Shown here: positions 41,387 through 52,727 of the stretch, piece after piece
Position numbering within the stretch: position 1 is the stretch's first letter
Layout: every line of letters starts with the position of its first letter
DNA from: Candidatus Altimarinota bacterium
GTDB taxonomy: Bacteria > Patescibacteriota > Gracilibacteria > BD1-5 > UBA6164
Assembly: GCA_028689115.1 (NCBI GenBank)
Contig: JAQTWV010000002.1
Span: 1 to 64,000 of the forward strand
Reading direction: 5' to 3'
DNA length: 64,000 nucleotides
Notes under the pieces: generated by a model
What the model was told of the DNA's origin: nothing
Database searches by the model: none
What the model saw: the letters and a program-made list of their open reading frames with translations, nothing else
Position numbers and translations under genes: made by a program

Positions 41387-41467
41387 TTATATACTAAAAA
41401 AACATCCTTTGAAGAAGAATATATTTCAAAAGAAGAAGAAAAAATAATTTTGTCTTAAATTTCTCAT
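41387..41467 (-). CDS. Phe-rich leader peptide of the DAHP synthase gene
   Basis: A 26-codon ORF whose peptide begins MRNLRQNY and continues FFFFFGNIFFFKGCFFSI: ten Phe residues out of 26, in runs of five, three and two. This mirrors the Phe leader peptides of pheA and pheST attenuators. Stalling at Phe codons when Phe-tRNA is short would favour an antiterminator over the hairpin at 41334-41362. Gly codons are TGA and GGA, so it is native. The ATG follows an A-rich leader. Confidence 0.7.
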
Positions 41468-41489
41468 TTTTTTTAGTTAAAATTTACGC

Positions 41490-41522
41490 TTATATTATTA
41501 ATTATTTTTGATTATATGTCAA
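41490..41522 (-). promoter_or_regulatory. promoter upstream of Phe leader
   Basis: Minus-strand TTGACA (41522-41517) followed 17-19 bases later by AATAAT/TAATAT. The -35 is consensus; the -10 is approximate. Confidence 0.5.
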
Positions 41523-41530
41523 ATATAATT

Positions 41531-42343
41531 TTATTTTTTATATTTTATCACATAAAAAATAAATACAAATATGGCATTATATAGCCTTTTTAATCTATCT
41601 ATTTTCCTTGGTCAAGTGATTAATCTATAAAGCCATTCTATTCCCAAACTTCTCCAAATTTTTGGAGCTCTTTTTTGAAATCATATAAAGTAATCAAAAC
41701 TAGAACCTATTCCTAGTCCTATTTTTATATTTTCACAAGCTTTAATTATTTCTATAACTGATTCTTCTTGGCGTTTCATTCAAAGAGTTGAAAAAAGTAT
41801 CTTACTAGAACTATTTTTTATGTTTTTTATTATTTCTTCCTTTTTGTTAGGTTCATAAATAAAATAATCAAAATCTAGTTTTGGAAATTTGTTTCTAAGT
41901 AATGATGAGAATATTTTTTGAGATTCAACTTTTCTTGAATCTGTAGGGTTATATAAATCTATAATAGTTACTTTTATATTATTTTTTTCACTAAATTCTA
42001 CTAAATCTTTTGTTAAATCACTTCAACAAATTCTTTCACCATATTTTTTATATAGAAATTTTCTTCTAAAAAAAAGATTAAAGAAAAAGTAGGGTAATAA
42101 TAGAGTATTTATAAATTTATTATAATTATTATCTATTATTTGATAAGCAATATAAAGACCAATTCAATCAGAAGTATTGTAGTTTGCTTTTTTTATTAAT
42201 TTTTCAAACTCTTTGTCTTTTATAGTTTTTAAAAGTATTTCTGGATTTGGAGTAAAAACTATATTTTGATTTTCAAATTTAGTTATTGATTCAAATAATC
42301 ATCTATAATTTATTTTATCTATTTTTATTCAAAATACTTGCAT
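41531..42343 (-). CDS. WecG/TagA/CpsF family glycosyltransferase
   Basis: A 270-residue enzyme of the N-acetylmannosaminyltransferase-like family (GT26), acting in teichoic acid, enterobacterial common antigen or capsule synthesis. Motifs: IVFTPNPEILLKTIKD, ANYNTSDGIGLYIAYQI, ILFSTLGMKRQEESVIE, GLGIGSSFDYFIGFQKRAP and the closing SLGIEWLYRLIT-PRK region. It is divergent from a GT4 glycosyltransferase across a 48-base gap, which suggests a surface-polysaccharide role. The specific sugar cannot be stated. Confidence 0.88.
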
Positions 42344-42391
42344 ATATTTTAGTTAAAATTAATATATATTATATTACAAATAATTTCTCAA

Positions 42392-43510
42392 ATGCAAAAT
42401 CTAGAAAATAAAAAAATCGCACTTGTTTGTGATTGGATAAAAGATTGGTGATGAGCTGAAATAGTTTTGGAACAAATGCTTGAAATATTTCCTAAAGCTG
42501 ACATTTTTACTAGTATTTTTTTTCAAGAAAATAATCCTATTTTTAATGATAGAAATATAACTACAAGTTTTATTCAAAAAATCCCATTTCTAAATAAATC
42601 ACATAAATTAGCACTTTTTTTTAGACCACTTGCTTTTGAAAGCTTTGATTTAAGCTCTTATGATATAGTTATAAGCTTAACAAGTGCAGAAAGTAAATGA
42701 GTTATAACTAAACCTGAAACACTTCATATTTGTTATTGTCACACGCCAACTAGGTATTTTTGGAGTCATTATCACGAATATATAAATATGATGGAGTTTG
42801 GTTTTTTAAATCCAATTTGAAAATGGCTGATGCCAAAAATAGTTCATAAACTTAGGATTTGGGATTTTATAGCATCAAAGAGACCTGATTTTTTTATAGC
42901 AAATAGTGAAAATACTGCAAAAAGAATAAAAAAGTATTACTCTAGAGAAAGTAAAGTAATTCATCCATGTTTAGATATAGAAAATATTCCATTTGAAATA
43001 GTAAAAGAAGATTATTATTTTTATAATGGTAGATGTATTCCATATAAAAAATTTGATTTAATTGTAGATGCTTTTAATGAAAATGGTAAAAAAATAAAGA
43101 TAGCTACAAATACACCAAATAAACTTTATGATTATTTAAAGTCAAAATCAAAACCAAATATAGAATGGATTTTTACAAATAATTTAGAATATATAAATAA
43201 ATTGCATTCAAAAGCAAAAGCATTTTTATTTCCACCAGAAGAAGATTTTTGATTAGTTCCAATTGCTGCAATGGCTACATGAACGCCAGTTATAGCGTAT
43301 TGAAAATGATGAGCACTAGAAACTGTTGTTTCTTGAAAGACTTGAGTATTTTTTAAAGAACAAAGTATAGAATCATTGAATAATGCGATAGAAAAATTTG
43401 AAAGTTTAGAGTTTGATTATCTAAAAATTAGAGAACATGCTTTGAAGTTTGATAAAAAGGTTTTTAAAAATGAAGTTATGGAATTTATAAATAAAAGATT
43501 AGAAAATTAA
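42392..43510 (+). CDS. GT4-family glycosyltransferase
   Basis: A 372-residue GT-B glycosyltransferase (glycosyltransferase group 1). N-terminal LVCDWIKDWGGAEIVLEQML, then HICYCHTPTRYFWSHY, FIANSENTAKRIKKYY, the C-terminal donor-binding segment AFLFPPEEDFGLVPIAAMATG and PVIAYGKGGALETV. It probably transfers a nucleotide-activated sugar to a membrane-bound acceptor. The last codons lie in a palindrome shared with the converging gene; both proteins end NKRLEN. Confidence 0.9.
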
Positions 43511-43524
43511 TTTTCTAATCTTTT
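43493..43524. terminator. 32-base perfect palindrome terminator spanning two stop codons
   Basis: AAAAGATTAGAAAATT followed by its exact reverse complement. It contains the stop codons of both converging genes (43508-43510 on +, 43507-43509 on -), which overlap by 4 bases. Confidence 0.9.
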
Positions 43525-44445
43525 ATTAAATTCTTTAATAATTAATTTTTTATCTTCTATTGTTAAAGTAGGATTTAATTTTCAAAAATCTCAATGTTTT
43601 GAATCTGTAAATCATATTTTATGATTATCACTTCAAGCAGTTATGATTATTCAATATTTATTTTTAAATTCATAAATAATTTCAATCCATTTTTTATCTG
43701 CTTTAGTATTAATTTCTATTCAGTTAACTCATATTTCAAAGTAGTACGGAAATATATTTTTAAAATATTCTAATCACTCTTTTTTAAAAGTTAAATTAGG
43801 ATGAGCAATAGATAATATTGCATTATTTGATTTTCTAAGAGCACCACATACTTCAATACTTGGTTCATATTCTGGTACGTCAATTCAATATTTTAATCAA
43901 TAATCACTATAAAATTCTCATTTTTCTTTTAAAAATATTTCAAAAAATATTTCTGGATCCATATTTTTAATTCATGATATATTTTTTGCTAATTCAACGT
44001 TATATGAATTATTTAATAAAAATTGAGATATATTAAACCTATTTAATGAATCAATTTTTTTTCATAAATTTAACCAATAATTTAAAAAATCATTTATTTC
44101 TATTTTAAATCATTTTTCTTTTAATTTTTCAATTTGTTTAATTATAAGTTGTTGTTTTTTTTCAACTGTATTTTCTAATATCTTTTTTATATCATCTCAG
44201 AATTTTTTAGAGTAACAAGTTAAATGTAAACTTTTTTTGTTTTTTAAATCTCTAGTAGATATTTCGGTTGATTGACAAGTATTTATTCAAAAAGTTTTAG
44301 CATTTATTGCAAATTCTCCTCAACTTATCATATCATGGTCAGTTAAGGCTATAAATTTTAAATCTTGTTCGGATGCTTTTTTTAGTATTTCATCAATTGA
44401 ATTTTTTCAATCTGAGATATTTGAGTGGAAATGTAGATCAAACAT
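43507..44445 (-). CDS. PHP-domain phosphoesterase
   Basis: A 312-residue protein of the PHP superfamily, probably a metal-dependent phosphatase or nucleotide/RNA-processing enzyme of the YciV/RNase AM type. It starts MFDLHFHSNISDGKNSI (first metal motif HxH...D), then FIALTDHDMIS (second motif), AILSIAHPN (third) and IITAGSDNHKI (fourth). All metal ligands appear present. The start is the first ATG. Confidence 0.87.
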
Positions 44446-44613
44446 ATTTAATTATTTAAAAAATAAAATATGTTTATATAATAGTTTTATTTAGAAAAAA
44501 TGTTTTTATTTATGATGTTTATGTAAATATTTAAATATATTTTATATTTTTTTTCTTTATTTATAGATTAAAATTACTATAATTAAAAGTGTAATATATT
44601 TTTACATATTAAT

Positions 44614-45354
44614 ATGAATTATAAGTTATTGAATAAAATTGGTTTAAATGAGCTAGAATCAAAAATATATTTATTTTTGATTTCTAATCCTAAAAAAACT
44701 ATAACAGATTTATCAAAAGATTTATTTATAAATAGACCAAAACTTTATAAGATTTTGCCTTCTATGTTAGAACAAGGACTTATTTCAAAAATTATTATTT
44801 GAAAAAGAATATTTTATATAGCTGAAAATCCAAAAATTCTAAATTCTTATTTAGATAATATTAAAAATGATTTTGAGTTATATATTCCAGAATTAGAAAA
44901 AGAATTTTCAAACAATTTTACTAAGCCAGTATTTAAGCATTTGTCTTGAAAATCAGGTATTAGAAATATATTTTTAGATATATGAAACTCACTAAATAAA
45001 TGAGATATTTTTTATAGATATAGTTCTAGAAATAATATATCAAAAACTAGTATAGATAAAAAAGAATATGATAAATATAAAAAACTAAGAGAAGAAAAAA
45101 AATTGGAAAGAATGGTTATAACTAATGATTATTTGAATAAAATAAAATGAAATAAGATTGATAAAGAAGTTGTAATAGTTCCAAAAAATTTTGATATTTT
45201 TGAGGATAATATTACAAAAATTATTTATGGAAATAAAGTTGCTATAATTGATTATAATACTGAGGAATCATTTATTATAGAGAGTTTTATATTTGCAAAT
45301 TTTGAGAAAAAAATATTTAAATTACTTTTCAATTTTTTAAAATCATTAAAATAA
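44614..45354 (+). CDS. TrmB-family transcriptional regulator
   Basis: A 246-residue protein: N-terminal winged helix of the TrmB type, GLNELESKIYLFLISNPKKT followed by ITDLSKDLFINRPKLYKILPSM, then a coiled segment and an alpha/beta effector-like domain (KHLSGKSGIRNIFLDIGNSL, VIVPKNFDIF). TrmB regulators often sense sugars; the target is unknown. About 150 bases of AT-rich non-coding sequence precede it. Confidence 0.82.
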
Positions 45355-45385
45355 GACCGCAAAGCGGTCTTATTTTAATGATTTT
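45339..45385. terminator. long palindromic terminator spanning two stop codons
   Basis: 22-base arms, AAAATCATTAAAATAAGACC plus GC and the exact complement, around an AAA loop. Both flanking genes end inside it (TAA at 45352 on + and at 45370 on -), so both proteins end in KSLK. Confidence 0.92.
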
Positions 45386-46809
45386 TTCGAAATAAATGTG
45401 TTTATCTTACTTTTATTTTCATCTAAATTGAAACAATTATAGTTTCTATAATGTTTTAAAATAAGATTAAGTAAGCTTCAATTTTTTGAAATATCTAAAC
45501 TCTCAATTGGATTTTTTAAGATAATATCATCGTCTTTATCAGCTTGTAAATTTCAAATTGTACTTGTATCAAAAGTATTATATTCTAGATTGCTTGTTCA
45601 CCAGATTCAGTTTGGATATTTTAATCCGGAATTAACTATTTCTAATTTGTTATCATTTTTTGTATATATTTTTTCATCTCACTGAGTGAAAAAATAAAAT
45701 TCTCTTTCATCCGTTCAGATAACTAGTTTCATAGTGTAAACTCAAGCTTCTGAAAAAACACCCGGATTTGTTAAATCTATATTATATGTTGTTAATGAAT
45801 TGAAATTTTTTGCTTCACTTGTTGCTCAACTCATAAAAGTATATGTAAATACATTATTATTATATGATTTTATATCACTTGCTTCATCATTATTAAAATC
45901 AGTATTTATATCAATAGAACTTATATTAAAATCTAAATTGTTTTTATAAAATTTTATAAAAATCTTATCTACATTATTTTGAGTAACTCACGAAAAACTA
46001 AGTTTTATATCTGGTGTTGCAATTATATTACTTGAAAATTTAATTATTTCAGAGTTTCAACTATTTGAAATATAAAGTGATTTTGTTGGTATATCATAAT
46101 ATAATCAAGTTGGCTCATTTAAACCATCATTTTCATCTAAAAGTTTATGAATTGTAGTTCCAGAAAGATATAAGATTCTATTATTTAATGTATCACTAAA
46201 ATATAACATTTCAGAGTCAGAAGCCATTCAAGTAGGTGAATTTAAATAAATTCAAGTCGCACTCATTCATTCTTCAAATTTATCTCAGAAAATTCATCTT
46301 CAAATTATAGTATTTCATAAATTATCAGTTATCTTATGTTCTTTTTGATACGAAATGTAATTATTTCATTTATGATTTACACTTCAAGTTAGATATGAAT
46401 TTGTACTTAAATCTTCGGTAATTTCAAAAAAAGGAATGAAATTTTTTATAAAAATATGTTTTGTATCTGTATCTTCACTATTAATATCATCACAATAATA
46501 TTGGTCTAAATTTGATTCTCAAATATATGTAAAACCTCAATTATCAAAGATATTTTCTCTCTTAAAAATTACTCAAGAACTAGTAAAAAATAGACTTCAA
46601 GAATCACTTATACTTCAAATAGTTTCATAAATATTTGATGCAAAATCATTTAAAGCAGAAGCATTTTCTATAGATTTTTGTTGCAAAAAAATATTTTGCA
46701 TTCAACTTGATACAAAAACTCAAATAGAAACCATTAAAACCATAGAAATAGTTATTCAAACTATGAGTTCTATTAATGAAAATCAGACTATTTTATTTTT
46801 AAAATCCAT
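45370..46809 (-). CDS. type IV pilin-like protein with beta-propeller-like (NHL-type) domain
   Basis: A 479-residue protein with a prepilin N-terminus, IVGFSLIELIVGITISMVLM, a PilW-like start. The body contains GTTIHKLLDENDGLNEPTG and SDTLNNRILYLSG, resembling NHL/beta-propeller strands, and later beta-rich segments. It may be a minor pseudopilin carrying a sensing or adhesive head. Its start overlaps the end of holB by 22 bases. Confidence 0.75.
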
Positions 46810-47477
46810 TTATCTACTACATATTTAGCATTTAAATTATTTTGTTTTATCCCATTTATATCTTCATTTATATCTTCTAAATAATTTATAAAAGTTAAAT
46901 TATTTTTAGAATATATAATCAAATTTTCCAAAAATTCTATATAATCTTGTTTTTCTAGTTTATTTTTGAAAAAATATGAGATTATTTCATTACTTTCATT
47001 ACTTAAATAATTTTTTATCAAACTTAGATAAAAAGAATTATCTTTTTTTATTGATCAAATATTTAAATCTATTGTTTGAACTCTAGAAAGTATAGTTTCT
47101 AAAATATTATTTTCTCAAACATTTGTAGTGAAAATTATGTTTCAAATTCCAGGTTCTTCAAAAAATTTTAGAAGTGAATTACTAGAAGTTGGAGTTAGTC
47201 TAGATATATTTTCTATAAGAAATATTTGAAACGTAAAAGGTGATTTTGAGTTTGAAAATTCTATAAAATTTTTGATTTCTTTAACCTTGATTTTTTCTCA
47301 ATCATCTTTAAATATATACAAATATACGTTTGGAATTTCAAATTCTCTTAACAAAGTTTTGGCTATATTTTCTACTTTTTCATTCAGCAAATCTATATTT
47401 TTACCCATAAATAAAAAAGGAGACACTTCTCCTCCTTTTTTTATTTTTTCACTTATTTTTGATATTGTATTATCCAT
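46788..47477 (-). CDS. holB: DNA polymerase III delta' subunit-like protein
   Basis: A 229-residue clamp-loader subunit of the AAA+ type lacking an intact Walker A (FLFMGKNIDLL in its place). Diagnostic segments: VKEIKNFIEFSNSKSPFTFQ, IFLIENISRLTPTSSNSLLK, FFEEPGIGNIIFTTNV and ETILSRVQTIDL, corresponding to the sensor 1 and SRC-like (here SRV) motif. It loads the sliding clamp with tau/gamma and delta. It overlaps both neighbours (8 and 22 bases) in a three-gene operon. Confidence 0.85.
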
Positions 47478-47823
47478 TTTCAGCTGAATTAATTATGTCA
47501 TTTATTAAAGAATCTATATCATTTAATATTTCTTCTTCAGTTACATTTTCTTTAGAAGTTTCATCGTTTGTTTCAACTATGTTTTCTATATTTTTTTCCA
47601 CACTTACATTTGTATTACCATTATTAGAAATTTCAACTTTTACTTCTGAACCAGTACTTTCTACATCATCTTTTAATTCTTCAAATGTTACTCAAGTTTC
47701 ATCCATTATTTCTATATTTACATCAGAACCAGAATTAGTTTCAGGAGTTGTTTCTTCTTTATTTCAAATAATACAAGATGATAAACTTATAGATAATAAT
47801 GCTATTATTATTAATTTTTTCAT
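47470..47823 (-). CDS. small acidic lipoprotein
   Basis: A 117-residue lipoprotein: signal sequence ending LSISLSSC (lipobox, Cys 20), then a very acidic, Thr/Glu/Asn-rich, probably disordered tail (NKEETTPETNSGSD, EEEILNDIDSLINDI). Its stop codon overlaps the holB ATG (ATGGATAA). It is processed by LspA. Function unknown. Confidence 0.75.
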
Positions 47824-47895
47824 AGATTTGGTATTAAAAATTATTATTTTCTATATTTTAATTTAAAAATAAAAAAAATCAATAAAAAACATTTT

Positions 47896-47936
47896 AAAAA
47901 CAATTTAATGCAAATTTAATGTGCCATTAGTATAAT
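47896..47936 (+). promoter_or_regulatory. promoter-like element, copy B, upstream of comM
   Basis: AAAAACAATTTAATGCAAAT with downstream TTAATGTGCCATTAGTATAAT, nearly identical to 40123-40163. It ends in TATAAT 27 bases before the comM start, with the tandem ATTTAATG repeat upstream of the -10. Confidence 0.6.
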
Positions 47937-47962
47937 TTAATTTTATTATTTAATATTTAAAA

Positions 47963-49501
47963 ATGATTAGTAAAATAAATTCTATAGCTATAAATTGAAT
48001 AGTTTCTGATTTGATAGAAGTAGAAGTAGATATAAATGCGTGACTTCCTAGTTTTACAATAGTTTGATTACCAGATCAATGAGTTCAAGAAAGTAAAGAA
48101 AGGCTTAGAAGTGCACTAAAATCAAGTAATTCTAAACTACCAACTTCTAGGATTACAGTTAATTTAGCACCAGCTGATATAAAAAAATCAGGACCAAATT
48201 TTGATCTAGCAATTGCTGTTTGAATACTAAATCATGAGTGAATTATAGAGGATGATTTTTTGCTTGATTCTATATTTGTTTGAGAATTGTCTCTTGATTG
48301 AAAATTGAGAAAGATTTCATGAGCACTTCCAACTACAATTTGAGCAAAAGAAAAATGATTTAAAAGAATATTTTTACCACTTGAAAACTCTCGTGAAGCG
48401 TCAATAATTCCAGGAATTGATGTAATTTGAATCAAGGATTTAAAAGATTTAGTAGATATTTTAAACAAAGATAAACCATTAGAAATTACGCCAAGTTATG
48501 ATTTTAGAAAAAATAAAGAAGAAGATTTTTTAGAAAACAAATATGATTTAAAATATATTCTTTGACAAAATCATGCAAAAAGAGCTTTGGAAATAGCTGC
48601 AAGTTGAGGACACAATATAATTATGAGCTGACCACCAGGTTCTTGAAAAACTATGTTAAGTAGAGCTTTTTCTACTATATTACCAGATTTAACGATAGAC
48701 GAAGCAATTGAAGTTTCAAAGATTTATAGCATTTCTGGATTACTTTGAGTTGATAATCCTATAATTACAAAAAGACCTTTTAGAACTGTACATCACACTG
48801 CTAGTGCCGTTAGTATAATTTGATGAGGTAGAAACGCAAAACCAGGAGAGATTTCTCTAGCTCATAAATGAGTTTTGTTTTTAGATGAAGTTTTGGAGTT
48901 TAATAAAAGTGTTTTAGAAGTTTTGAGACAACCAATTGAAGACTGAGAAATAACAGTAAATAGGATAAATGCAAGTCTAACATATCCTGCTAAATTTATC
49001 TTAGTTTGAGCTATGAATCCTTGTCCTTGTGGATTTTTGAGTGATCCAGACAAAGATTGTATTTGTAGTTTTAAACAAGTTGAAAATTATAGATCTAGAT
49101 TATCATGACCACTTATTGATAGGATAGACATATTTATAGAAGTACCAAAAGTAAAAACTAGTGATTTTAAAGTAAATGAAAAATATGAAAATGCTACAAC
49201 TTCAAAAATCATAAAAGAAAAAGTAGAAAAAGCCAGAGTTATGCAATTGTCTAGATTTAAAAATACAAAGATTACATTTAATAGTGAGATGTCTACAAAG
49301 GAAATAAACAAGTATTGTAGTCTAGATTTAGAGAGTGAAAATATATTAAAACAAGCAATTTCAAGTTTAAATTTGTCAGCAAGAGCATATTATAGGATAC
49401 TTAAATTATCTAGAACTATAGCTGATTTAGAGTGATGTAGTGACATAAAAAAAGAGCATATTTTGGAGGCTTTAAGTTTTAGAAAGAGGGAAGAGAAATA
49501 A
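47963..49501 (+). CDS. comM: YifB/ComM family Mg-chelatase-like AAA+ ATPase
   Basis: A 512-residue protein: N-terminal ChlI-like domain ([31 protein letters not shown]), then AAA+ motifs [18 protein letters not shown] (Walker A; two glycines are TGA), [20 protein letters not shown] (Walker B), MNPCPCGF and the C-terminal helical part [21 protein letters not shown]. ComM acts as a branch-migration helicase in natural transformation. CPR bacteria commonly keep competence genes for DNA uptake. Confidence 0.93.
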
Positions 49502-49568
49502 TATTTTTCCTAGCATTTTTAAAATTTATTTTTATAATAAAAACCAAAATTAATTTTAATTATACAAA

Positions 49569-50594
49569 ATGAAAATTGCTATTTTTGCTTCAATTTGAGC
49601 ACAAAACCTATGAGATGAACTTATATTAAAAAATGAGATAAAACTACTTGAACAAACTTATGGAAATGAGACTAAATTTATAGTATTTACTTATGACAAG
49701 AAAAATCCTTTTTTTACTGCTCCAAACGTGGTTTATAGAGAATATTTTCCAGTAGGAATAAGACAAGCAAGAAATATATTTAAAAACATATGGAATTTTT
49801 TTATGTTTTTATTTACTGTGATTTGAAGTGATTTAATCGTGATTTGATGAGGTGGAATAATCTATGACGATGAAGTGCAAACAACAAAAAATCCTCTAGA
49901 TTCTTGGCTTTTTAGAGTGAGATTTTTTAGATTTTTTATGAAAAAATTTATATTTTTTAGAGTCTGAATTAATATAAAAAATACAGAAAGTCTAAAAAAA
50001 GTTAAAGCAATATTTAAAAAAGCTCATAAGATAGAAGTAAGAGATAATTATAGTTATGAATTATTGAAATCTTTAGGTATAGAATCAAGTATAGAAAAAG
50101 ATCCAGTTTTTTATGATAGGTGAGAATTAATTACTACTAAATCTATTATTTGAACTATTTCATCTTATCATTTTGATAAGACTTTATTTAAGGATTTTGA
50201 CTTATCTTGAAAAAAAATCTGACTTGCTATCAGAGCTTGATATTTTTTTCATAAATCAAATATTTCAGATAGGATGGAAGAGTGAAGAGTTAGAGAAGTG
50301 ATAAATTTTTTAGTTTGAGAATGAGCAAAAGTAGTTTTATTACCACATAGTTTTCATGAAACTGATGATTTGGCAAATGATTTTCTTTTTATGAGTAGAT
50401 TTATTTGAGAAGAGTGAGTTGAAATAAAAACAAATATGATGGAAGTTTATGAAACTTACACAAAAAAAGAAATAGATATTTGCGTAGCTATGAGACTGCA
50501 TTCTATTATACTTTCTCATGTTTATGAAATACCTTTTATTTGAATAAGTTATTCTACAAAAACAGATGAAGTTTTAGATGAGTTAAAAAAATAA
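49569..50594 (+). CDS. polysaccharide pyruvyl transferase (CsaB-like)
   Basis: A 341-residue protein of the polysaccharide pyruvyl transferase family (PF04230). It begins IAIFASIGAQNLGDELIL, contains LIVIGGGGIIYDDEV, LAIRAGYFFHKS and LLPHSFHETDD, and ends with AMRLHSIILSHVYEIPFIG plus ISYSTKTDEVL. CsaB adds pyruvate to cell-wall polysaccharide, which can anchor S-layer proteins through SLH domains. It follows comM by 67 bases. Confidence 0.88.
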
Positions 50595-50644
50595 TATATT
50601 GATTTTTTTATATATTCAATATTATTATTTTGTAATTAGTTTAT

Positions 50645-51004
50645 TATTTAAAATAATCAAATTTCCCTATGAATAAAACTCTTATAAAATTGTGAAAAAA
50701 TATAGTTTTACAGTTGGTATCATTTTCTATATTGATATGATTTGTAGCATTTGCAGCAATTTCATGGCCAAGTTCTACTCCAACATGAGAAACTTCTGGT
50801 TGAAAATTTGCTAGTTATTTTAGTAAGATGTTATTATGATGCCCTGCATGACAAGTTTTAAAGTGATTTCAATCAGATGGTACTAGATTATGTAGTCAAG
50901 TTTGAACTTCAGAAATAGCAAATAATGCAATTGATCAAACAAAGGTGCAAAATTGATATGTAGATCTTTCTTCAAATCAAACTATATGATGAACAAAAAC
51001 ATTT
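50645..51004 (+). repeat. duplicated N-terminal cassette, copy 1
   Basis: About 360 bases, including the leader and the first ~112 codons of the gene at 50669, are almost identical to 52359-52727. Identity stops abruptly after ACAAAAACATTT, where the two genes diverge. Confidence 0.93.
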
Positions 51005-51787
51005 ACAAATCCTGTAGTATGAGTAATACCTACTGCAAATAATCATCTTGTGACAAAACAATATGTAGATAATGCAATTGCAGTAGCATTATCATCAACA
51101 TATAGTTATTCATGGGATACATGAGCATATTGAACATGTAGTGTGAGTTGTGGATGATGAACACAAACAAGAACAGTTTCATGTAAAAGAAATGATTGAA
51201 CTATAGTAGTAGATAGTTTTTGTAGCTGAACTAAACCAACCACAAGTCAAACTTGTAATATTAATGTTTGTATTCCAGTGTTTACTTGTTGAGAAAATGT
51301 TTCAGCAGGATGATATACATATACTACAAAACTAGCAGCTGATGGTAAATGTTGGACAAGTACAAATATGAAACATACTCCAAGTTTATGATCTAGTTCA
51401 TGTTTTGGAAATAAACCAGCAAATTGTGATACGTATGGTAGATTATATGATTGGAATGCTGCAACTGACTCATCAGTGTGTGGAGCATTGGGTGTATGAT
51501 GGACTCTACCTACAGATGTTCAATTGATAAATCTAAAAAATGCTTGAGCTACTTGATGGAAAGGAGGGAATAAATTAAGTTGATTAGTTAGTACAATTTC
51601 AGGGTTTCGTTATCCAGATGGTCATTTTTGTGATATGGATTGAAGTTATAATATGTATTATTGGACGAGTACTAAGTATGATATTAATAATGCATGGAGT
51701 TTTAATTTTCATACAGGTAATTCTTCTATTGTAGTTAGAGAATTAGATACAGATTATGAATTTTTGTCATTATGTGTTAAAAACTAA
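50669..51787 (+). CDS. surface protein with thrombospondin type 1 repeat and FISUMP domain
   Basis: A 372-residue exported protein. Residues 1-35 form a basic start and membrane/signal segment (IVLQLVSFSILIGFVAFAAI); 36-125 are the cassette shared with the gene at 52383, including KMLLGCPAGQVLKGFQSDGT and NQTIGGTKTF, typical of phage tail-fibre-like 'repeat' surface proteins. Residues about 148-205 form a TSP1 domain (WDTGAYGTCSVSCGGGTQTR...). The C-terminal ~150 residues match FISUMP-type domains (CWTSTNMKH, YGRLYDWNAAT, WTLPTDVQL, YYWTSTK). Suggests adhesion to a host or prey surface. Confidence 0.85.
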
Positions 51788-51926
51788 TCTTACTTTTTAA
51801 TTAACTATTAATGAATATTAGTGACTTATAACTATAAGATATAATATAATTTTTTTATATGAAACGATTTTATATAAAAAAATATAGATATTAAAAATTA
51901 TAATTTAAATTTTAATGTTAAAATTT

Positions 51927-52316
51927 ATGAAAAAAATAATATTACTTTTAACTATTACCTTTATATTATTTTCTTGTTCTGAAGTACAAGAAAATAAAGA
52001 AGCTCAGGTAAATATGGGAGTATTACAAAATACTGTAATTGTACAAACCTGAAGTTTAGTTGACTCAAATGCTTGAGTAATTCAAGAAGATGCAGCAGAA
52101 ATATTGTTAAAAGATGAACTTATAGAAATAACACATAATAATTTCAAACCATTTATAGATTCATTAAAAATTATGGATAATGAAGGTTTAAAAAACATAG
52201 ATTGTGCTAATTATATTTATTTCCCAGAAATTGAAAAAAGACCAGATTATCAAGTAGAAATATATAATGACTATTTAAAACAATGTTGAAAAATAATAGA
52301 AAATACTAAAAAATAG
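51927..52316 (+). CDS. lipoprotein, function unknown
   Basis: A 129-residue lipoprotein with the lipobox FILFSC (Cys at about 17), then a short soluble domain (LLKDELIEITHNNFKPFID, CANYIYFPEIEKRPDYQ) ending in a Lys-rich helix. It lies between the two paralogous surface genes. ATG at 51915, four codons earlier in frame, is an alternative start. Confidence 0.7.
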
Positions 52317-52321
52317 TTAAA

Positions 52322-52350
52322 ATGAACTCAGATTTTTAAAAATCCGAGTA
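52322..52350 (+). terminator. hairpin after lipoprotein gene
   Basis: ACTCAGATTTTTAAAAATCCGAGT forms a stem with one mismatch; the T-rich tail is weak. Confidence 0.55.
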
Positions 52351-52358
52351 TTACCTTT

Positions 52359-52727
52359 TATTTAAAATAATCAAATTTTTCCATGAATAAAATGAATAAA
52401 ACTCTTATAAAATTATGAAAAAATATAGTTTTACAGTTGGTATCATTTTCTATATTGATATGATTTGTAGCATTTGCAGCAATTTCATGGCCAAGTTCTA
52501 CTCCAACATGAGAAACTTCTGGTTGAAAATTTGCTAGTTATTTTAGTAAGATGTTATTATGATGCCCTGCATGACAAGTTTTAAAGTGATTTCAATCAGA
52601 TGGTACTAGATTATGTAGTCAAGTTTGAACTTCAGAAATAGCAAATAATGCAATTGATCAAACAAAGGTGCAAAATTGATATGTAGATCTTTCTTCAAAT
52701 CAAACTATATGATGAACAAAAACATTT
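52359..52727 (+). repeat. duplicated N-terminal cassette, copy 2
   Basis: Near-identical to 50645-51004, including the upstream TATTTAAAATAATCAAATTT. The main difference is a 9-base duplication of the start (ATGAATAAA twice). Confidence 0.93.
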
